Source: Chaetoderma sp. LZ-2023a (Eukaryota > Mollusca > Caudofoveata > Chaetodermatida > Chaetodermatidae). From it: a stretch of 64,000 bases of DNA. This document shows, piece after piece, positions 35,400-47,579 of this stretch. The DNA is taken from NCBI GenBank assembly GCA_034401795.1, contig CM067369.1:184213881-184277880 (forward strand). The letters run 5' to 3'. A program made the translations under genes and the position numbers. Below the pieces are notes generated by a model. The model worked only from the letters and a program-made list of their open reading frames with translations, did not search any database and had not been told where the DNA came from. Each line of letters opens with the position of its first letter. The first letter of the stretch is position 1.

Positions 35400-36620
35400 A
35401 GCTACATGCCTCAGGCTCTTCATTTTCACAGTCAGAGCACAAACAAAGTTCTGTGCATGTCAGTCTTTTGATCTACATGTACACCTGGTAGATACACAAT
35501 TTGTCTTTTTGCAGGAACACTTAAAAAGTTCTAAAACTGCAGCTGGTGCTGGTAATAATTGTGTAATTACTGGAACTAGATCGCCATTTGTTTTCTTCCG
35601 CCCATTAGCACATGGATCTAAATGCACCTGTATTGGGAGACTGGCCTGACCCCAAATAGAAGCCTGTAAATCTGCCCTCAGTATATGCTCATACAATGTT
35701 GCATCAGTTGGTAGTAACCAGTCACTTTCTGCAGAAAATTTACAGTATAAATACCAATGTAAAGGTTTCAGCTCTTGCAGTACAGCACCAGTGGGGCAAT
35801 ATGCCTGCTAAACAAAAGTGGGAAGTACTTTCACAGTCTCATCATTGAGATCACCTACTTTACTCATATCTTTGAATGCTTCTATTACTTTTTCATCCGC
35901 TTTGCAAAACAACTTAAACCACAGTGTCTTACTCTTACCAGAAAACCTTCCCGTTGTGTCGCAGCCGGTGAATGCATGAAATCCCAGGAGAGATTCTGCT
36001 ACATCGGACCCTAGAGCACCAATTAAACGTTTAATGTGTATTTTGCCAGAAACCATAGAAATTGAGACATTTTAAAACCATCTTAGAATAATGACCTATC
36101 ACTAGAATTAGTACATCAGTATCTGGTGAGAAAATACAGAGTTCTTCAGCTTGTGGTGTTAGTGCACTTGCATATAATGCATGCCATATCATAAGTGTAT
36201 CTGCCTCTTCATGGTTATTTAATTCCAAAACGCCTTCAACCTTGCTGGAAAAGGTTTTTCACGCTGCTGATACATAGAGCATCTTCCCCTATTACCGGAA
36301 ATGAGTCAAACACTTGTCAGAGAGATAAACTGTAAGGTCTTGTTTGTTTTTTTCTGATGAAAGAATCATTTGCATGCTGGTGTTGGAAATATGTGTATTA
36401 TCGGTGACGGCATAGGCAATTGCTGACCTTCCTTTCCCTCGTTTTTTTGCGTGTAGTGGCCTTTAGGGAATCGGGCTTGTAGCAGTCAAAGACCAGGTGT
36501 AGTTCGGGGGTAAATTTGTGTTAACCTGCTTAAATCATGAATGTACTGATTAGCAAGGTCTAGCATTGTTTTAGCATATGGTGGTTTCTTAATTTTTTGC
36601 AGAACCACCATTCCGTCTAC
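35400..36620 (-). pseudogene. XPG/FEN1-like nuclease and CXC finger, Academ copy 2
   Basis: Frame 36031-36228 carries HEEADTLMIWHAL and FSPDTDVLILV (acidic active-site motifs). Frame 35808-36056 carries HAFTGCDTTGRFSGKSK (the GxD motif). Frame 35460-35696 ends with CSCKKTNCVSTRCTCRSKD, and a different frame continues LTCTELCLCSDC, completing the CXC cluster. At least two shifts separate these segments, and the N-terminal VDGMA half of the nuclease is badly worn (about 36440-36620). Confidence 0.75.
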
Positions 36621-36655
36621 ATTTGCTATTTTCAGACCAGATAGATACATTCATT

Positions 36656-39130
36656 TTATTGTTCTGTTCCAGATATAGAGAACTCTGGATGTACTTGTGG
36701 TTCCTCTTCACAAATCCCCACTTCCTTTGTCGAGTCTTGAGTGTTATCAGCCTTTTGCTGAAGCACGTGGATGAGTTTTGCCTTGTCATTGCATGTCAAA
36801 ATCGTGCCATATGAAGCATATAAAGCTCGTGGATTAACAGTAAATCCATACTGACCAATAGCCGAAGGCAAATCAATTTCTCTGCTTGTCCTCGCAATAA
36901 CCATTAGCCTACCAAATAGTGACTTTGTCTCTTTTAGTTCCATGGTTTGGGCCTTGGATGTTACCAGCTTCTTACTATTCTGATAAGTGTAGCACTTGAG
37001 CTTTTGTCGTTTTATTGGTGCCCACAAACTAACATTGCCATGAAAACGAGCTGATACATAGTCTTCAACCATTTTCTGTCCAAGTTAGTCAAACTGCACT
37101 GTGTCGTGTATGGCTTCTTGTGGTATTACAGCATGTATAACCATATTAAATAGTATGTCATTTTCCTCTACTCTGAATGGATTGCAGTAAGACAATATTA
37201 TATTCTTTAACTTGTCTACCATAAGATGGTCACGTGTGATGGTTGAATTTAGTAGGCCATGGTGCTTACAGGTTCCATCAGTACTAAGAAACTGTGACTT
37301 ATACTGTTGACTGATTTTGGCTAATTCTGGACCAGCTAGAAAAAATCTTTGTCTTGCGCTAGGATTTGTCGATATTCCAATTAGTCCCCTGCTTTCTTTC
37401 ATTACTTTGTTTGGTATTTCACTCATTGTGACAGAGAAATCACCAGAGACAAAGGCCGTCCAAAATTCATGATCCGTCTTTTCAAGTGCTTTCATATCAG
37501 AGAGATACCGAGGCCAAAGCCTTTTGTATTTGCTCCTATCCATTGCAAAGAATATCTTAGTCAGTTCTGCTCCTGCCTCTAAATGTAGATACCAATCTTT
37601 CAATCTCGTTGCTTTAATGAATTTGAATAGAGTGTCAATGTGTCCCATGTAACTTAACACAGCCTTGAGCATCATATTGGTTGCTGATCTAGCTGCAGTA
37701 AACTCTTGAAGTCCTTCTTCAATTCAATTTCCTGCAATGATGTTTTGGTTTTTCGTGTACCTCTCTTACTTTCATACAATGCGTTTCAGTATTTTCAACT
37801 ACGTCTTCACATGCCAATATTACAGAAGTAAATTTGTCCTTAAAGCTTGGATTCTCATTCAAGAATTCATCAAACATAATTTCAAATAGTGTTAAATATG
37901 TGGCGATGTGTGCATTGACAGCTCGTTTATAGTGAGTACAGTTCAGAATTAGTTTTGTGGTAGCAGCTCCATAAATTCTAGATTCACTCCAAGCATCATC
38001 AAGTCCAGAGTTTTCTATCGCATCACCAATAGCTCATATTGCAGCCATGGAGGCATGAAGTTCGCCTAGCCTGAGAACATACTAGTCAGTCAAATGTGGG
38101 TGGGAGTCTACCAACTGCACTGCCTTTTCATACAATGCCATGTCCAATGAAATTACAGTTTTGGGATTCTTATCGCCAAATACCATGCCATTTATATGCT
38201 GTGCTTGCTTCAATACTGCCAGCAACGTAGACCATTCATGTGCTTGTGCGGGTATAAGAGGAAGTGTCCCACAGCTGTCACCTCATGAGCAGGAGAAATG
38301 ATAGAGTTATATCCAGCCCAACCAGGAGGTTGATTGACAGTAGCAGATTTGTCTGATGCCGCTCTAGCAATGAGCCATTCTAAATCACCAGTCTTCTTCT
38401 GAACATTGGTAACATTGAAATCCTTCATACTACCGTTTTTACTGCAGCTTTTAATTTGAGGTTTTGCGCACTCTAACATGGTTGTATATTGTGGCTTAAG
38501 GATGAAACTTTGTGAGTTTTCAATCTGGAGTGGTTAAGAAATATGCTCACCATCTTTCTTAACCGTTTGATAAACTACAAATATCGTTCCATGCAACGTA
38601 TCTTTGCCATCGGGAGTGTCTTCACTGAAATCTGTATTGTCTGCAGCAAAGAAGACAAACTTATTTTTCATGAGAAAGTGTTGTATGTATATACCATTAA
38701 ACTGGTGCACGTTAGTGATGACTGCATTGGCTATAGGTGTTTCTAAGAGCAATGTGCGAGTATAAGATACACAATAGCCATGAGCTGACAGAAGATCAAC
38801 CAATGCCCTGTTTCCAGTATCATGGTGAACAGTCAATGCCAGACCTAATGCATTTGGATTTTCCCTTCCCTTTGGGGTTCTGGAGGCGGCTCCATCAGTC
38901 TTCTTATTGTAATTAATTTGTCTGTCAGATTTCTGGTTGCACATGATATCTTGACATATTGTTATAACATTGCGTTCTAAATTCCTCTTCTGAACTTGGC
39001 TGTCTACCTCCATTATAGGCCCACTGATTATCCGCCTTATAAGTGTATAAAGCAATGGAGGCACATCATTTTCATCACTAGTAACCTGGACGTCTTTCAT
39101 ATTGCTGTTCTCGGATACAAAGGTTTTCAT
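36656..39130 (-). pseudogene. DDE transposase core, Academ copy 2
   Basis: Frame 38534-39130 has GLALTVHHDTGNRALVDLL and FFAADNTDFSEDTPDGK, the better-preserved version of the first catalytic motif. About 38100-38170 reads VISLDMALYEKAVQL across a shift. Frame 37085-37675 has RLKDWYLHLEAGAELTKIFF and GLIGISTNPSARQRF. Between FSVTMSEIP and NKVMKESRG about a dozen residues are absent relative to copy 1, removing the candidate catalytic Glu. Frame 36656-37072 is the junction to the nuclease. The protein is inactive here on several counts. Confidence 0.65.
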
Positions 39131-40209
39131 ATGCTTCCTTATTGTATTGGCACATGTATATGTGTTTCTATCTCATTTGATTGGTCAGTGCAGGAGTTAA
39201 TTAACCGATTTACCATTTCTTGCTGAGAAGCTCTAGGTGAGTACATAAGTGCAGGCTTTGTTAGTGGAGTTTGTCGCACAGTCTCCAAATGTGGTAATTC
39301 ATGTAGGATACGCATCTTTAGCCACTTACGGGAGTACGTTGGAACATGAGACTTGACAGTGTCACCTAAAAGACTTATATACGTGTTCTCAATATCTTCA
39401 ATTGACATATAAGCTTCATTTGATGTTTGAAAGTCGATCATATGGATAAGTTCAATAAATGCTGTTATTTGCTTCTGGTTTTGTTGCAAGACCTCTGTTT
39501 TTGTAGATGATGCAGATCTCTGGACATACGTAACCCAACATATTCTGTGGTATTTCACATCAATAGCATGTGCATCCGTTGGTGAAATTGCAGTATTAAG
39601 CCTAACTTTAAGGTCATCTCTGTAACTATTGTCAACAGCATTTCTTAGTTCATTACCCGCATTAGCAGACCTCAAATTGAACAATTCTTGTCCACTGTCT
39701 ACTTGACAAAAGAAACACTTATATGCGTTAAAGGGTTCTTCTGTATTAGAATGACTAAATCTAGTAGGTGTGCTTTGGGTGATATCAGTCGACATTGATG
39801 GCCTGGCCACTGAATATGGTCTGCCTTTTCTCTTAGGCAAAAAGCTGTTAGTGTCTACTGATTTTGCATAGCGCTCTTTAGCATGCTCTATTTTTTCCTT
39901 GTTAGTAGAGTCGCTATAGCAATCACGATGCCAAAAAACGTTCATTGATTTCAGAGAAGCTATCGTTTCTCCATTCAGTCTCTGAGAAATAGCTACATAT
40001 TTCCCATCTTGTAGTGCTCCTCGCTCTTGGATAGAACTAATCAATTTATCATATGATTCATCCTTTGGTTGCAAAACCTTAACATCGCACGAATCTTCTT
40101 GGCATATAACACACCGTTTAGAGTTTGTTTGAGTTTTTACTCTTTTGGTACCAATTGCTTTTAGCTCTGGAATATTATTCATTGTATTACTGGGCTTGGG
40201 AAAGTACAA
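39131..40209 (-). pseudogene. N-terminal tandem zinc-knuckle region, Academ copy 2
   Basis: The longest intact segment of this copy (356 codons, start at 40209). It has two repeats of C-x2-C...H-x2-C: Cys33/Cys36 with His94/Cys97 (FWHRDCY), and Cys165/Cys168 (KCFFCQ) with His221/Cys224 (KYHRICW). This duplicated treble-clef-like arrangement probably binds DNA or element ends. The frame ends at 39139 and a one-base shift leads into the transposase core (ANTIRKHMKTFVSE). Confidence 0.7.
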
Positions 40210-40619
40210 TTACGCTATAATTATTTTGTAGTTTACTATAAAAACTACAGCGTTTTAAAAATATATTGCATACATGTCATAAAATCTGTGAGATTTCGGT
40301 TAGACAATTTAATAGCATACAGGAATTACTTTTTGTGCCTAGCAGACGACATAAAACAACTAAAATTTAAGAAAAATACATAAATTTATTTCACATTTAC
40401 ATCTGCGATCACTTTCTAAATTTATCCCGGGGTTTTTATTTCTGAAAATGTATGGTCTTATAACTAGATGACTGCATAGCATTGCGAAATTATAGTATAA
40501 AATAAATCCCAAAACCAAAGGAATAGTTACATTTTACTATATTCTTCAAAAGAGTTGTTCCTGATATGCAAAACAGTATATGGAACTTTGAAGTTCAATG
40601 TTAATGATACCGCAATGGT

Positions 40620-40951
40620 TATCATTTGACGAGTGTTGCGCTATGACGTAACTTTAGCGCCGAATAACTTTGTCCGTTAAAGAGGAAATACAAAACAAAC
40701 AAGTTTGCATTTTAATAAGCTTTAATTAGATATACAGCATGCTATGGTTTAGTTGAGATTTAAAGCGATCATACCAAGAAAACAAATATGACGTCATATC
40801 TGACCTTTCCTGACCTCTAAATGACCTTGAATCTTGTCAGAAAAAATGGAAACATTGTTTTTTAGAATTGTCATGGCAAATACCTTGCAAATATGCATGT
40901 TTCCAAAAATTAACAAAAAGTTCCCACGAAGGTTTTATTTTTGACACAGTG
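40620..40951. repeat. Right terminal inverted repeat of Academ copy 2
   Basis: Inverse of the left arm, including TGACCTCTAAATGACCTTGA and CATTGTTTTTTAGAATTGTC. It also contains TGACGTCA at 40789. Confidence 0.8.
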
Positions 40952-41190
40952 AGGTGGACTAACAGCTTCAGTCATTAACAGCGCTGCATTAGTGCTGGAG
41001 TTACCTGCTCTAAACCCTCTCTGGCACCGGCTTTGATGCTTGTCAAGCGAGTTTTTAGCTCTGGTTATCCAGATTCTCTTCTCAATGAGTTTCTCAAAGA
41101 CAAACAGGATTGTGATTCCTCTATACTTGCTTGGATGGGCTGGCGACTTCACCTTCTTCAGTACCGGCGTTACCAACTCATACACAAAAC
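40952..41190 (-). mobile_element. Non-LTR retrotransposon, RT 5' part (split by Academ copy 2)
   Basis: Reads FVYELVTPVLKKVKSPAHPS, KYRGITILFVFEKLIEKRI, QSRCQRGFRAGNSSTNAALL and MTEAV, where the transposon interrupts it. Continues at 33763-34709. Its upstream boundary meets the opposite-strand LINE at about 41185. Confidence 0.8.
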
Positions 41191-43575
41191 TGATGCCCAT
41201 CTTACTGATATGGTTATCCAATCACAAGAGATTGCCGATATTATTCAAACACTTAATGCAAACAAAGCATCAGGGCAGGACGCAACCAGTCACCATATGC
41301 TAAACACAGCTCAAGAAACAATATACATATTCCTTTGACAATCCTTTTCAATAAATCTCTACAGGCTTGTATCTTCCCGAACTCATGGAAAACGCCTCTC
41401 TTTAATAAAGGAAATCGGCAGGAACCTGGAAACTACAGGCGACTTTCACTTCTAAGCGTTTTAGGAAAAATTATGGAAAGGGCACTATTTAAGCACATCA
41501 TCAAGCATCTGAATTCTAATAACCTATTATACCAATTTCAATCAGAATTTAGACCAAAGCATGCAACCACACACCAGCTAATCTAAATGTGTCATATCCT
41601 ATCGAAGGCTCTACATGAAAGAAAATATGCCTGTACGGTCTTCTTTGGCACCTGAAAGGCATTCGACAGGGTGGTATACATGGCAAGGTTCAACAATTGC
41701 TCGCAAAATACTTACTTAATAGAAAACAAATGGTTGGAATCAATCAGACATATTCCTCCCAAGAAAATATAGATGCAGGAGTACCACAAGGCTCTGAACG
41801 TGAGCCGCTCATGTTCCTTTTATACATAACTGATATTGATGAAAATATAGACAACCTTCTAAAGCTATTCGCTGATTACAGACTGCTAACATCACGTTGG
41901 AATACTTCAATAGAAGTTGAAACCTCTCTAAATAGAGACTTACTAAAAATAGATTCTTGATCAAAACCGTGGATCGTCTACTTTAACCTAACAAAGACGG
42001 TGAATATAATTTGCCAAAACCAAACAAATCAAAATGCAGCTAACCTAACTAGTGATACCACTCAGATTACCTCTGTCGAAACACACAAATATTTAGGAAT
42101 ACCTTTTTCCCAAAATCGTAAATGGACAAACCACATCCAAGGACGAATATCTGAGGGGAACAAAATTCTAGGATCTATGAAGAAAAAAAAAATTATTTCA
42201 CGCAAACGCTCTTACGTATTTACACATTTATCTACGTCCACTCTTAGAATATGGTTCTGAGATCTGGGATGGGTGTACAGAATGCGATTCTGACCAGCTA
42301 GAGAACTTCCAAAAGGAAGCATTCCATGTTATAACTGAACTGCCTAGACTTACCCCACTTTCAACACTGTACGATGAGGCAGGCTTAGAGGAATTAAAAA
42401 TACGACAGAAAAACATAACGCTAATACAACTATACAAGATAATAAATGAAGAGTGCCCGAATTACCTTAAAGAATTAGTACCCCCGCCATGTTGGTGATG
42501 TCAGCAATTACAATTTACGTAATAGAAACAATTTCCAGAAGTAACAAGCAAACATAGAAGTATTTAGACTTTCATTCTTCCTAAGCGCAATTCATTTATG
42601 GAACGAATTGGATACGAGTACCAAAAATTCAGCAACCCTGTCACTGTTTAATAAAAAAAATGTACTTTAATCCCAGATTCCCAGTTCCAGTATTTTCCAA
42701 GCTTCGAACTTCCACTACTTTTATGGAGAGCGACGTCTAAATGTAATTCACACCAAACTTAGAAACAGATGCAGCCAATTAAATGCCCAGTTATTTCTAT
42801 TTAACATAATAGCACACCAAAACTACCCACACTGCGGCCATATAGAAGTTAACAACCATTATTTCTTTATATGTGGTCATTACAATACTCCATGACGAAA
42901 GTTCTTAAACGATCTAAGACCTCTTTTTTCCACACCACCTGTCAGTGAACATACTGCTAAACGGAGATGCTGTCCTCGGAAATAACCAGAATATATTTAT
43001 ATTTTAAAATGCCCATAGATATATTCGCAGTACCAAAAGGTTTGATCAAAGCTAGGAAAACCTTCTCGAGGTGTATGTTCGCACCGAAATGCTTGGAGAT
43101 GGAATTGTAGGGGTTGTAAGCTTCTGGAGGCACGGATTGTGTGTCTAGGTGTGGTGGGGCGGGATGGGTCTTGACATGTGATGCTTTCATTTCAAATGAA
43201 TGAATGTGTTGTTGTTTTTTTGTCTTATAGTTGTGAAATTGAATTGGGAACTTGTGCAGCTCACAGCTCAAGAAACTATATTGACTTATGCTTTGTGAAA
43301 GCATCATAATTTGGGATTTGTTTCGTTTCATAGCACCTGGGCGCACGACTTAGGCCTCTAGAAGCGCTAAATTTCTTCAGTCTTGTCTTGGGGAATTTTG
43401 GTGTGAATATGCACCTTTAAGAGGAGGTTGACGTGAGCACGTATACACACACTCATACTGGAACAGATCAACAGGCATAATTATTCAGTTGGGAGAGGGC
43501 GGAAATAAGTTGTTAGAACTTATGCCCAATCTGTTTGTACACATGATGCAATAAAATATGTTTACAAATAAAAAG
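41190..43575 (+). mobile_element. CR1-like LINE, RT to 3' end, degenerate
   Basis: Starts within RT: IIQTLNANKASGQDATSHHM, then YRRLSLLSVLGKIMERALF, LYQFQSEFRPKHATTHQL, VPQGSEREPLMFLLYITDI (motif B) and FADYRLLTS, where YADD is expected (second Asp lost). The tail shows KLRNRCSQLNAQLFLFNI and YPHCGHIEVNNHYFFIC, then NGDAVLGNNQNIFIF, the same ending as in the LINE at 27660. Several stops and shifts. A family A MITE interrupts the 3' end; the probable tail is CAATAAAATATGTTTACAAA near 43570. Confidence 0.75.
43069..43416. mobile_element. MITE family A, copy 3, inside a LINE
   Basis: Starts AGGTGTATGTTCGCACCGAA, ends ATATGCACCT followed by TTAA (43417-43420). The left TTAA is mutated. Length 348 bp, almost the same as copy 1 (349 bp). 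Confidence 0.85.
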
Positions 43576-44095
43576 AAAATCAACAGGCAAGCATGCATGA
43601 AATTGCTTAAATTGCATAAACATACTCACACATGCACGCGTGCACACACGGCCACACGAACGAATGCATGCGCGCACAAATTCCTAACACACGTGGATAC
43701 TTAGTAGATATTATCACAAGTACTTTATTGTTTTAAACATGCAAACAGGCACACATCTACATACATATTCACGCACGGATCACAACAATGCTACACACTA
43801 CTTAACAACTAAAATCATGTAAAAACACAAACACGCTTTAAACGTACATACATATACACGCATATATGAACACAATTCCAAATCTTATTTTAATTATTTT
43901 AATAGTTTTTATTTAAATGTTATATTCATTATGTTTATAAGCTATTATCAACTGCACATATTCGTCATTATTATAATCTATTGTATAGTATTCGGAGCGA
44001 GTCCTAACTATGTTGGCGACAACTTGTGACTCAGTTCGTATTGTCTCTTGAACAATAAAACCTGTTTAAATAAAAAAAAGAAAATCCAAATATTT
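43576..44095 (+). other. CA-rich spacer and another LINE 3' tail
   Basis: 43600-43870 is CA/CACG-rich low-complexity sequence. 43985-44090 ends 'AACAATAAAACCTGTTTAAA' with TAAAAAAAAGAAAA, which looks like the terminus of a CR1-like LINE. Confidence 0.45.
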
Positions 44096-44099
44096 CCTT

Positions 44100-44274
44100 A
44101 ATGAATGTTCGTCTGCAGGCTAAGAGAAGACCATTTTTTTTAAATTACCACTCGATGACTGGCTCGTTATCATTTCAGTGGTAAATAAATTTTCAAAAAT
44201 TGTCTTGGCCGGCAAATGAACATTCCTCAAGACCACACCAGAGAGCGGTTTTGGCCAGATTCGCCATGACAGGG
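44100..44274 (-). mobile_element. MITE family C, partial copy
   Basis: 'GAATGTTCGTCTGCAGGCTA', 'ATTTTCAAAAATTGTCTTGG' and 'CATGACAGGGTTAA' match the family C arms at 3824-4031. TTAA lies at 44275-44278. The left end is missing. Confidence 0.65.
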
Positions 44275-44399
44275 TTAAATGTTGACCATCACTTGTTATT
44301 GTCAGTTCACCGTCAGTGGTGATGATATTGCAATCATGTATGTGCACGTGCGCCAGCATGCCCGCTTATCCGCCTGCCTCTCTGCCTGTCCATATGTAT

Positions 44400-44575
44400 G
44401 TCTGCCTGCCTGGACAAGTATCTCGAATTCTAGATCTGCTGATATCTCGGAAACTGTTCATCCGATATGGCTCATATTTTAATACATGCATCGGTGTGAC
44501 CATTCACTTGAATTCCACAACGATAGGCGTGATCTAAAAAATCAAAACAATTTGGAGGATCAGAAAAAATCAGGA
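44400..44575 (-). repeat. Dispersed repeat D, copy 2
   Basis: Inverted match to 2170-2420. On the minus strand it reads AGATCACGCCTATCGTTGTG, 'TTAAAATATGAGCCATATCG' and GATGAACAGTTTCCGAGATA. Confidence 0.6.
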
Positions 44576-45503
44576 AAATCCGTATTTGCATCTGTATCGG
44601 GATCATGATGGAATCTGGGAAGCCCGTTTTCTTTTATTAACATGAATGCCATATATATAGCATTTTGAGGCAACTCTGATCAGTTGTTTCCGGGAAAGCA
44701 TCTAGAATTTGATCTCAATTTTAATTTGGTTAATCCGAATCATGATCATAAATTGAAAGTCCTAGTGCACGGGGCATCCTTTTTGTGTCAACGTCTGCCC
44801 TGATAGCACAGGTTACTACGCCTGTACTGGTGGCAATGCCAAGCCAATGCGACCGGGTATTGGCTCAGTACCGGTTCAGTAAATTGCGTTATCAGAGTGA
44901 TTGATCAGATATGCCCCTAATCTATATAGTTAACATAAGCAATGAAAGATTACAAACGCTCTACATTAGGCCTACTTACCAGATTTTACAGTGATTTTTA
45001 AAAATGTACAAATCCGAAAATTTATCCTAAATTCACAAACAAAGTTAAACAATTCGAGCTTAAATGAACATTTTGAAGTAAATCAAACTAATATGTTGCA
45101 GGAAATCCATTAATCCGGGATTTGATTGGAAATCTAGATCCAGCATTTTAAGTGGATCAGGACTAAAGTTTAAAAGTTTAAATTGGTGTTAACAACCGGA
45201 AAGTCATAGGCCAAATAGGCAAGGTGTTTATCAGCTCAATATTATTGATATTACAATAACTATCGTTTCTCATGAGCATGCTCTTTGATAATAAGGAAAA
45301 CAGTGCAATTTTGTGGGTACACAACTATATGGCTTATACTGTCAACTGGAGAAAACGACCTTGAGCGAATCTTTTATGCGCAACGAACTGTACAGTCTTG
45401 TAGAAACGGACGGTAGCCTACACCAGAAAATGTAAGAATAGCAACAAATTGTACAGCAAAATTAATTACAGTGCACAAGGAAAATTATATTTCTGAAATA
45501 CAT
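44576..45503. other. Intergenic DNA, no recognised feature
   Basis: A block near 44690-44800 may be a further worn part of repeat D. No gene. Confidence 0.4.
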
Positions 45504-45512
45504 GTTTTATAG

Positions 45513-45649
45513 TAGTCCGAGTCTGCTCTGACTCAACCCGCCCCTGTGACAGATATTTGGACAGACTGACGGGCCGGGGAGTCCCCGGCCCGTCAGTCTG
45601 TCCAAATATCTGTCACAGGGGCGGGTTGAATCAGAGCAGACTCGGACTA
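45513..45649. mobile_element. 137-bp near-perfect fold-back insertion with 9-bp target duplication
   Basis: Two 68-bp arms around a single central G (45581) are complementary with one mismatch (ACTCAACCC against ATTCAACCC). GTTTTATAG lies exactly at both borders (45504-45512 and 45650-45658), so this is an insertion, not a local rearrangement. Nine-base duplications fit Mutator-like transposases. The arms are GC-rich (GACGGGCCGGGGA near the loop) in AT-rich surroundings. No coding capacity. Confidence 0.85.
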
Positions 45650-45658
45650 GTTTTATAG

Positions 45659-47317
45659 GTGAAAGCTAATGGATTGTGTTATTGAACAGAGCAATGAATT
45701 AACTAACGTCAGCTATACAAAGATAGAGGCATAGGGCCTAGTTAAAGTTTATGGAGTAAAATCTTCCATTTGGGCGGAAAGTTTTGATTAGTTGTGGTTA
45801 CACGTGCTCTGCCATCAACCCCATCGCATCCATAACTTTCCCTTTATTCAGAGTTCTAACTGCTATCCGAACTTCACCACAAGTGACTTTTGGGGGGTTC
45901 GCATTCTTCCAGTAGCTGCTGGATCACAAGCAAGGTTGTCTGAACAGACAAGCTATCGGTACTCATAATCAAACTCAGGACACTCTTTCGGGTTCCGCCA
46001 ACTTCTGAAAGTATTGTCTCCAGCCCTGAGTGATCGCTTCTGGCTCTACTCATTTACCTCCTTCCAAGGGAGGTAACTGAAACGCAAGAACTGTTTCAGA
46101 TGATGATGGTGGTAATAATAACAATACTAGTAATAAAAATAGCACTATATCTAATGGAATTATTTAATAAATTCTGAAGCTGTTTCTCGACCAATCGTGT
46201 GACTTGTTGGGGCACTATTGTTATTATACATTCGTGATTTAAAAAATACGTGGAGTTATTTACTTATTATTTACCATTGCGTGCTGTGAAATATAAATAT
46301 CGTTAACGTAGAGTTACGCCGAGCGGATCACTATAACTAATCAAGATCAAAACTGCTTTCACGGTTATGCCTTTGAAAGTGGTAAATTTGTTACTTGCTA
46401 AGATTGTTTTCTTAGTATTAGAAGACGACATGTTTTTTTAGTGAACCATACATATTTATTTGTGTCTTTATTTATATATACTATTAACCGTCATTACTGT
46501 TTATTTGTATTTTATGTCTATGGCTACATATGGGTACATGGATTTTGTGGCAATACAGATTCTGATTCTGTTTCATTTTGTTTTATAAAATAACATTTGT
46601 ATAAAGTATTTCAGGCTACGGCAGTTTCGGATGACTAAAACATATTTCCTGCGAAATAAAGAATATTTTTAATTCAACATGTTAGATTTTGATGACACCT
46701 TTGTGCTTTATGCAAATATTAAAAAAAAGATTTTGTTTGACTCTTGACATTAGAAAAAGAATTTCAGATCGCTTTGGGTAGTTCCGGATCATGCCATTTT
46801 AGCTGTCAGTTTGACGATCGATGATAAAAGGATATTTTCTAAACTAGTCTTAGTCTATTATTATTTTTCTGACATGGCCAAAACAATTAAGGATGTGAAA
46901 ACTGAAAACCATCAAATGTGTTCTGTCTATAGACGCATTTCGGCATAGGCCTATGATTATGAATTTGTTTTCGCGTTGTTAATAGTGATACGCAGTTTTT
47001 TACTTGGATTAAATGCTGGAAGCTGGATATAGTTGAGATGTACATTGTTATTTTTCTTGGTTGTCTACGAACTGAAGTTACTGACAAATATAGAAAAATA
47101 TTAAATGAAAGCACAGTTCCAATGATAGTGATCTGAATCTGCCGATGATCCTGTACTGCCGTAACCACTGCACTGCTATACACCTCTCCCAGATAGCGTA
47201 TTTTGGGAAAACACCTTCCCTGAATGCATCGCGCATACCACTTCCGGCTGGTAACCACCCTTCCCCCCCCCCCCCCCCCCCCCCGATAGCCGACGCGCAA
47301 ACAGCATTACTTTACTA
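45659..47317. other. Intergenic DNA with poly-C run
   Basis: No gene supported. There is a 22-base C-run (47263-47284) just before the Polinton. Confidence 0.45.
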
Positions 47318-47388
47318 TGGGAAAGTAGTATAGCCGGTAGTAGAAAAATACCACCTCCCTAAACTGGATTTCCATTTAGACAAATGGC

Positions 47389-47540
47389 CATGGCCAAGAA
47401 TATAAAAACCCCGTGCGGACCCCACTGTCCGGGAGAACCTCCTCAGGATACCTGAGGTGGTTTTTCTATCTGTGGGACACTTTTCTACCTATCCTACCCC
47501 ACCTATTTCCTACCCCACCCTATTGCTATTCCAGCCTGCT

Positions 47541-47579
<39 letters not shown>

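Larger units (their letters stand above)
34710..40951 (-). mobile_element. Academ-like DNA transposon, copy 2, with about 320-bp terminal inverted repeats
   Basis: Ends are CACTGTGT (34710) and ACACAGTG (40951). Inside, the left arm 'GGAAACATGCATGTTTGCAA', ACAATTCTAAAAAACAATG, 'GGTCATTTAGAGGTCA' and AATTAAAGCTTAAT appears inverted at the right end in the same order, giving terminal repeats of about 320 bp. The element sits inside a LINE reading frame: the RT text ALLMTEAVSPP stops at its right border and ETDYVMEAKEL resumes at its left border. One degenerate gene fills the minus strand. No exact target duplication is obvious. Confidence 0.8.

Noticed and set aside
33763-43575. LTR retrotransposon as source of the reverse transcriptases
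   Set aside because: No protease or integrase text and no long direct repeats. RT motifs and tails are of non-LTR type.
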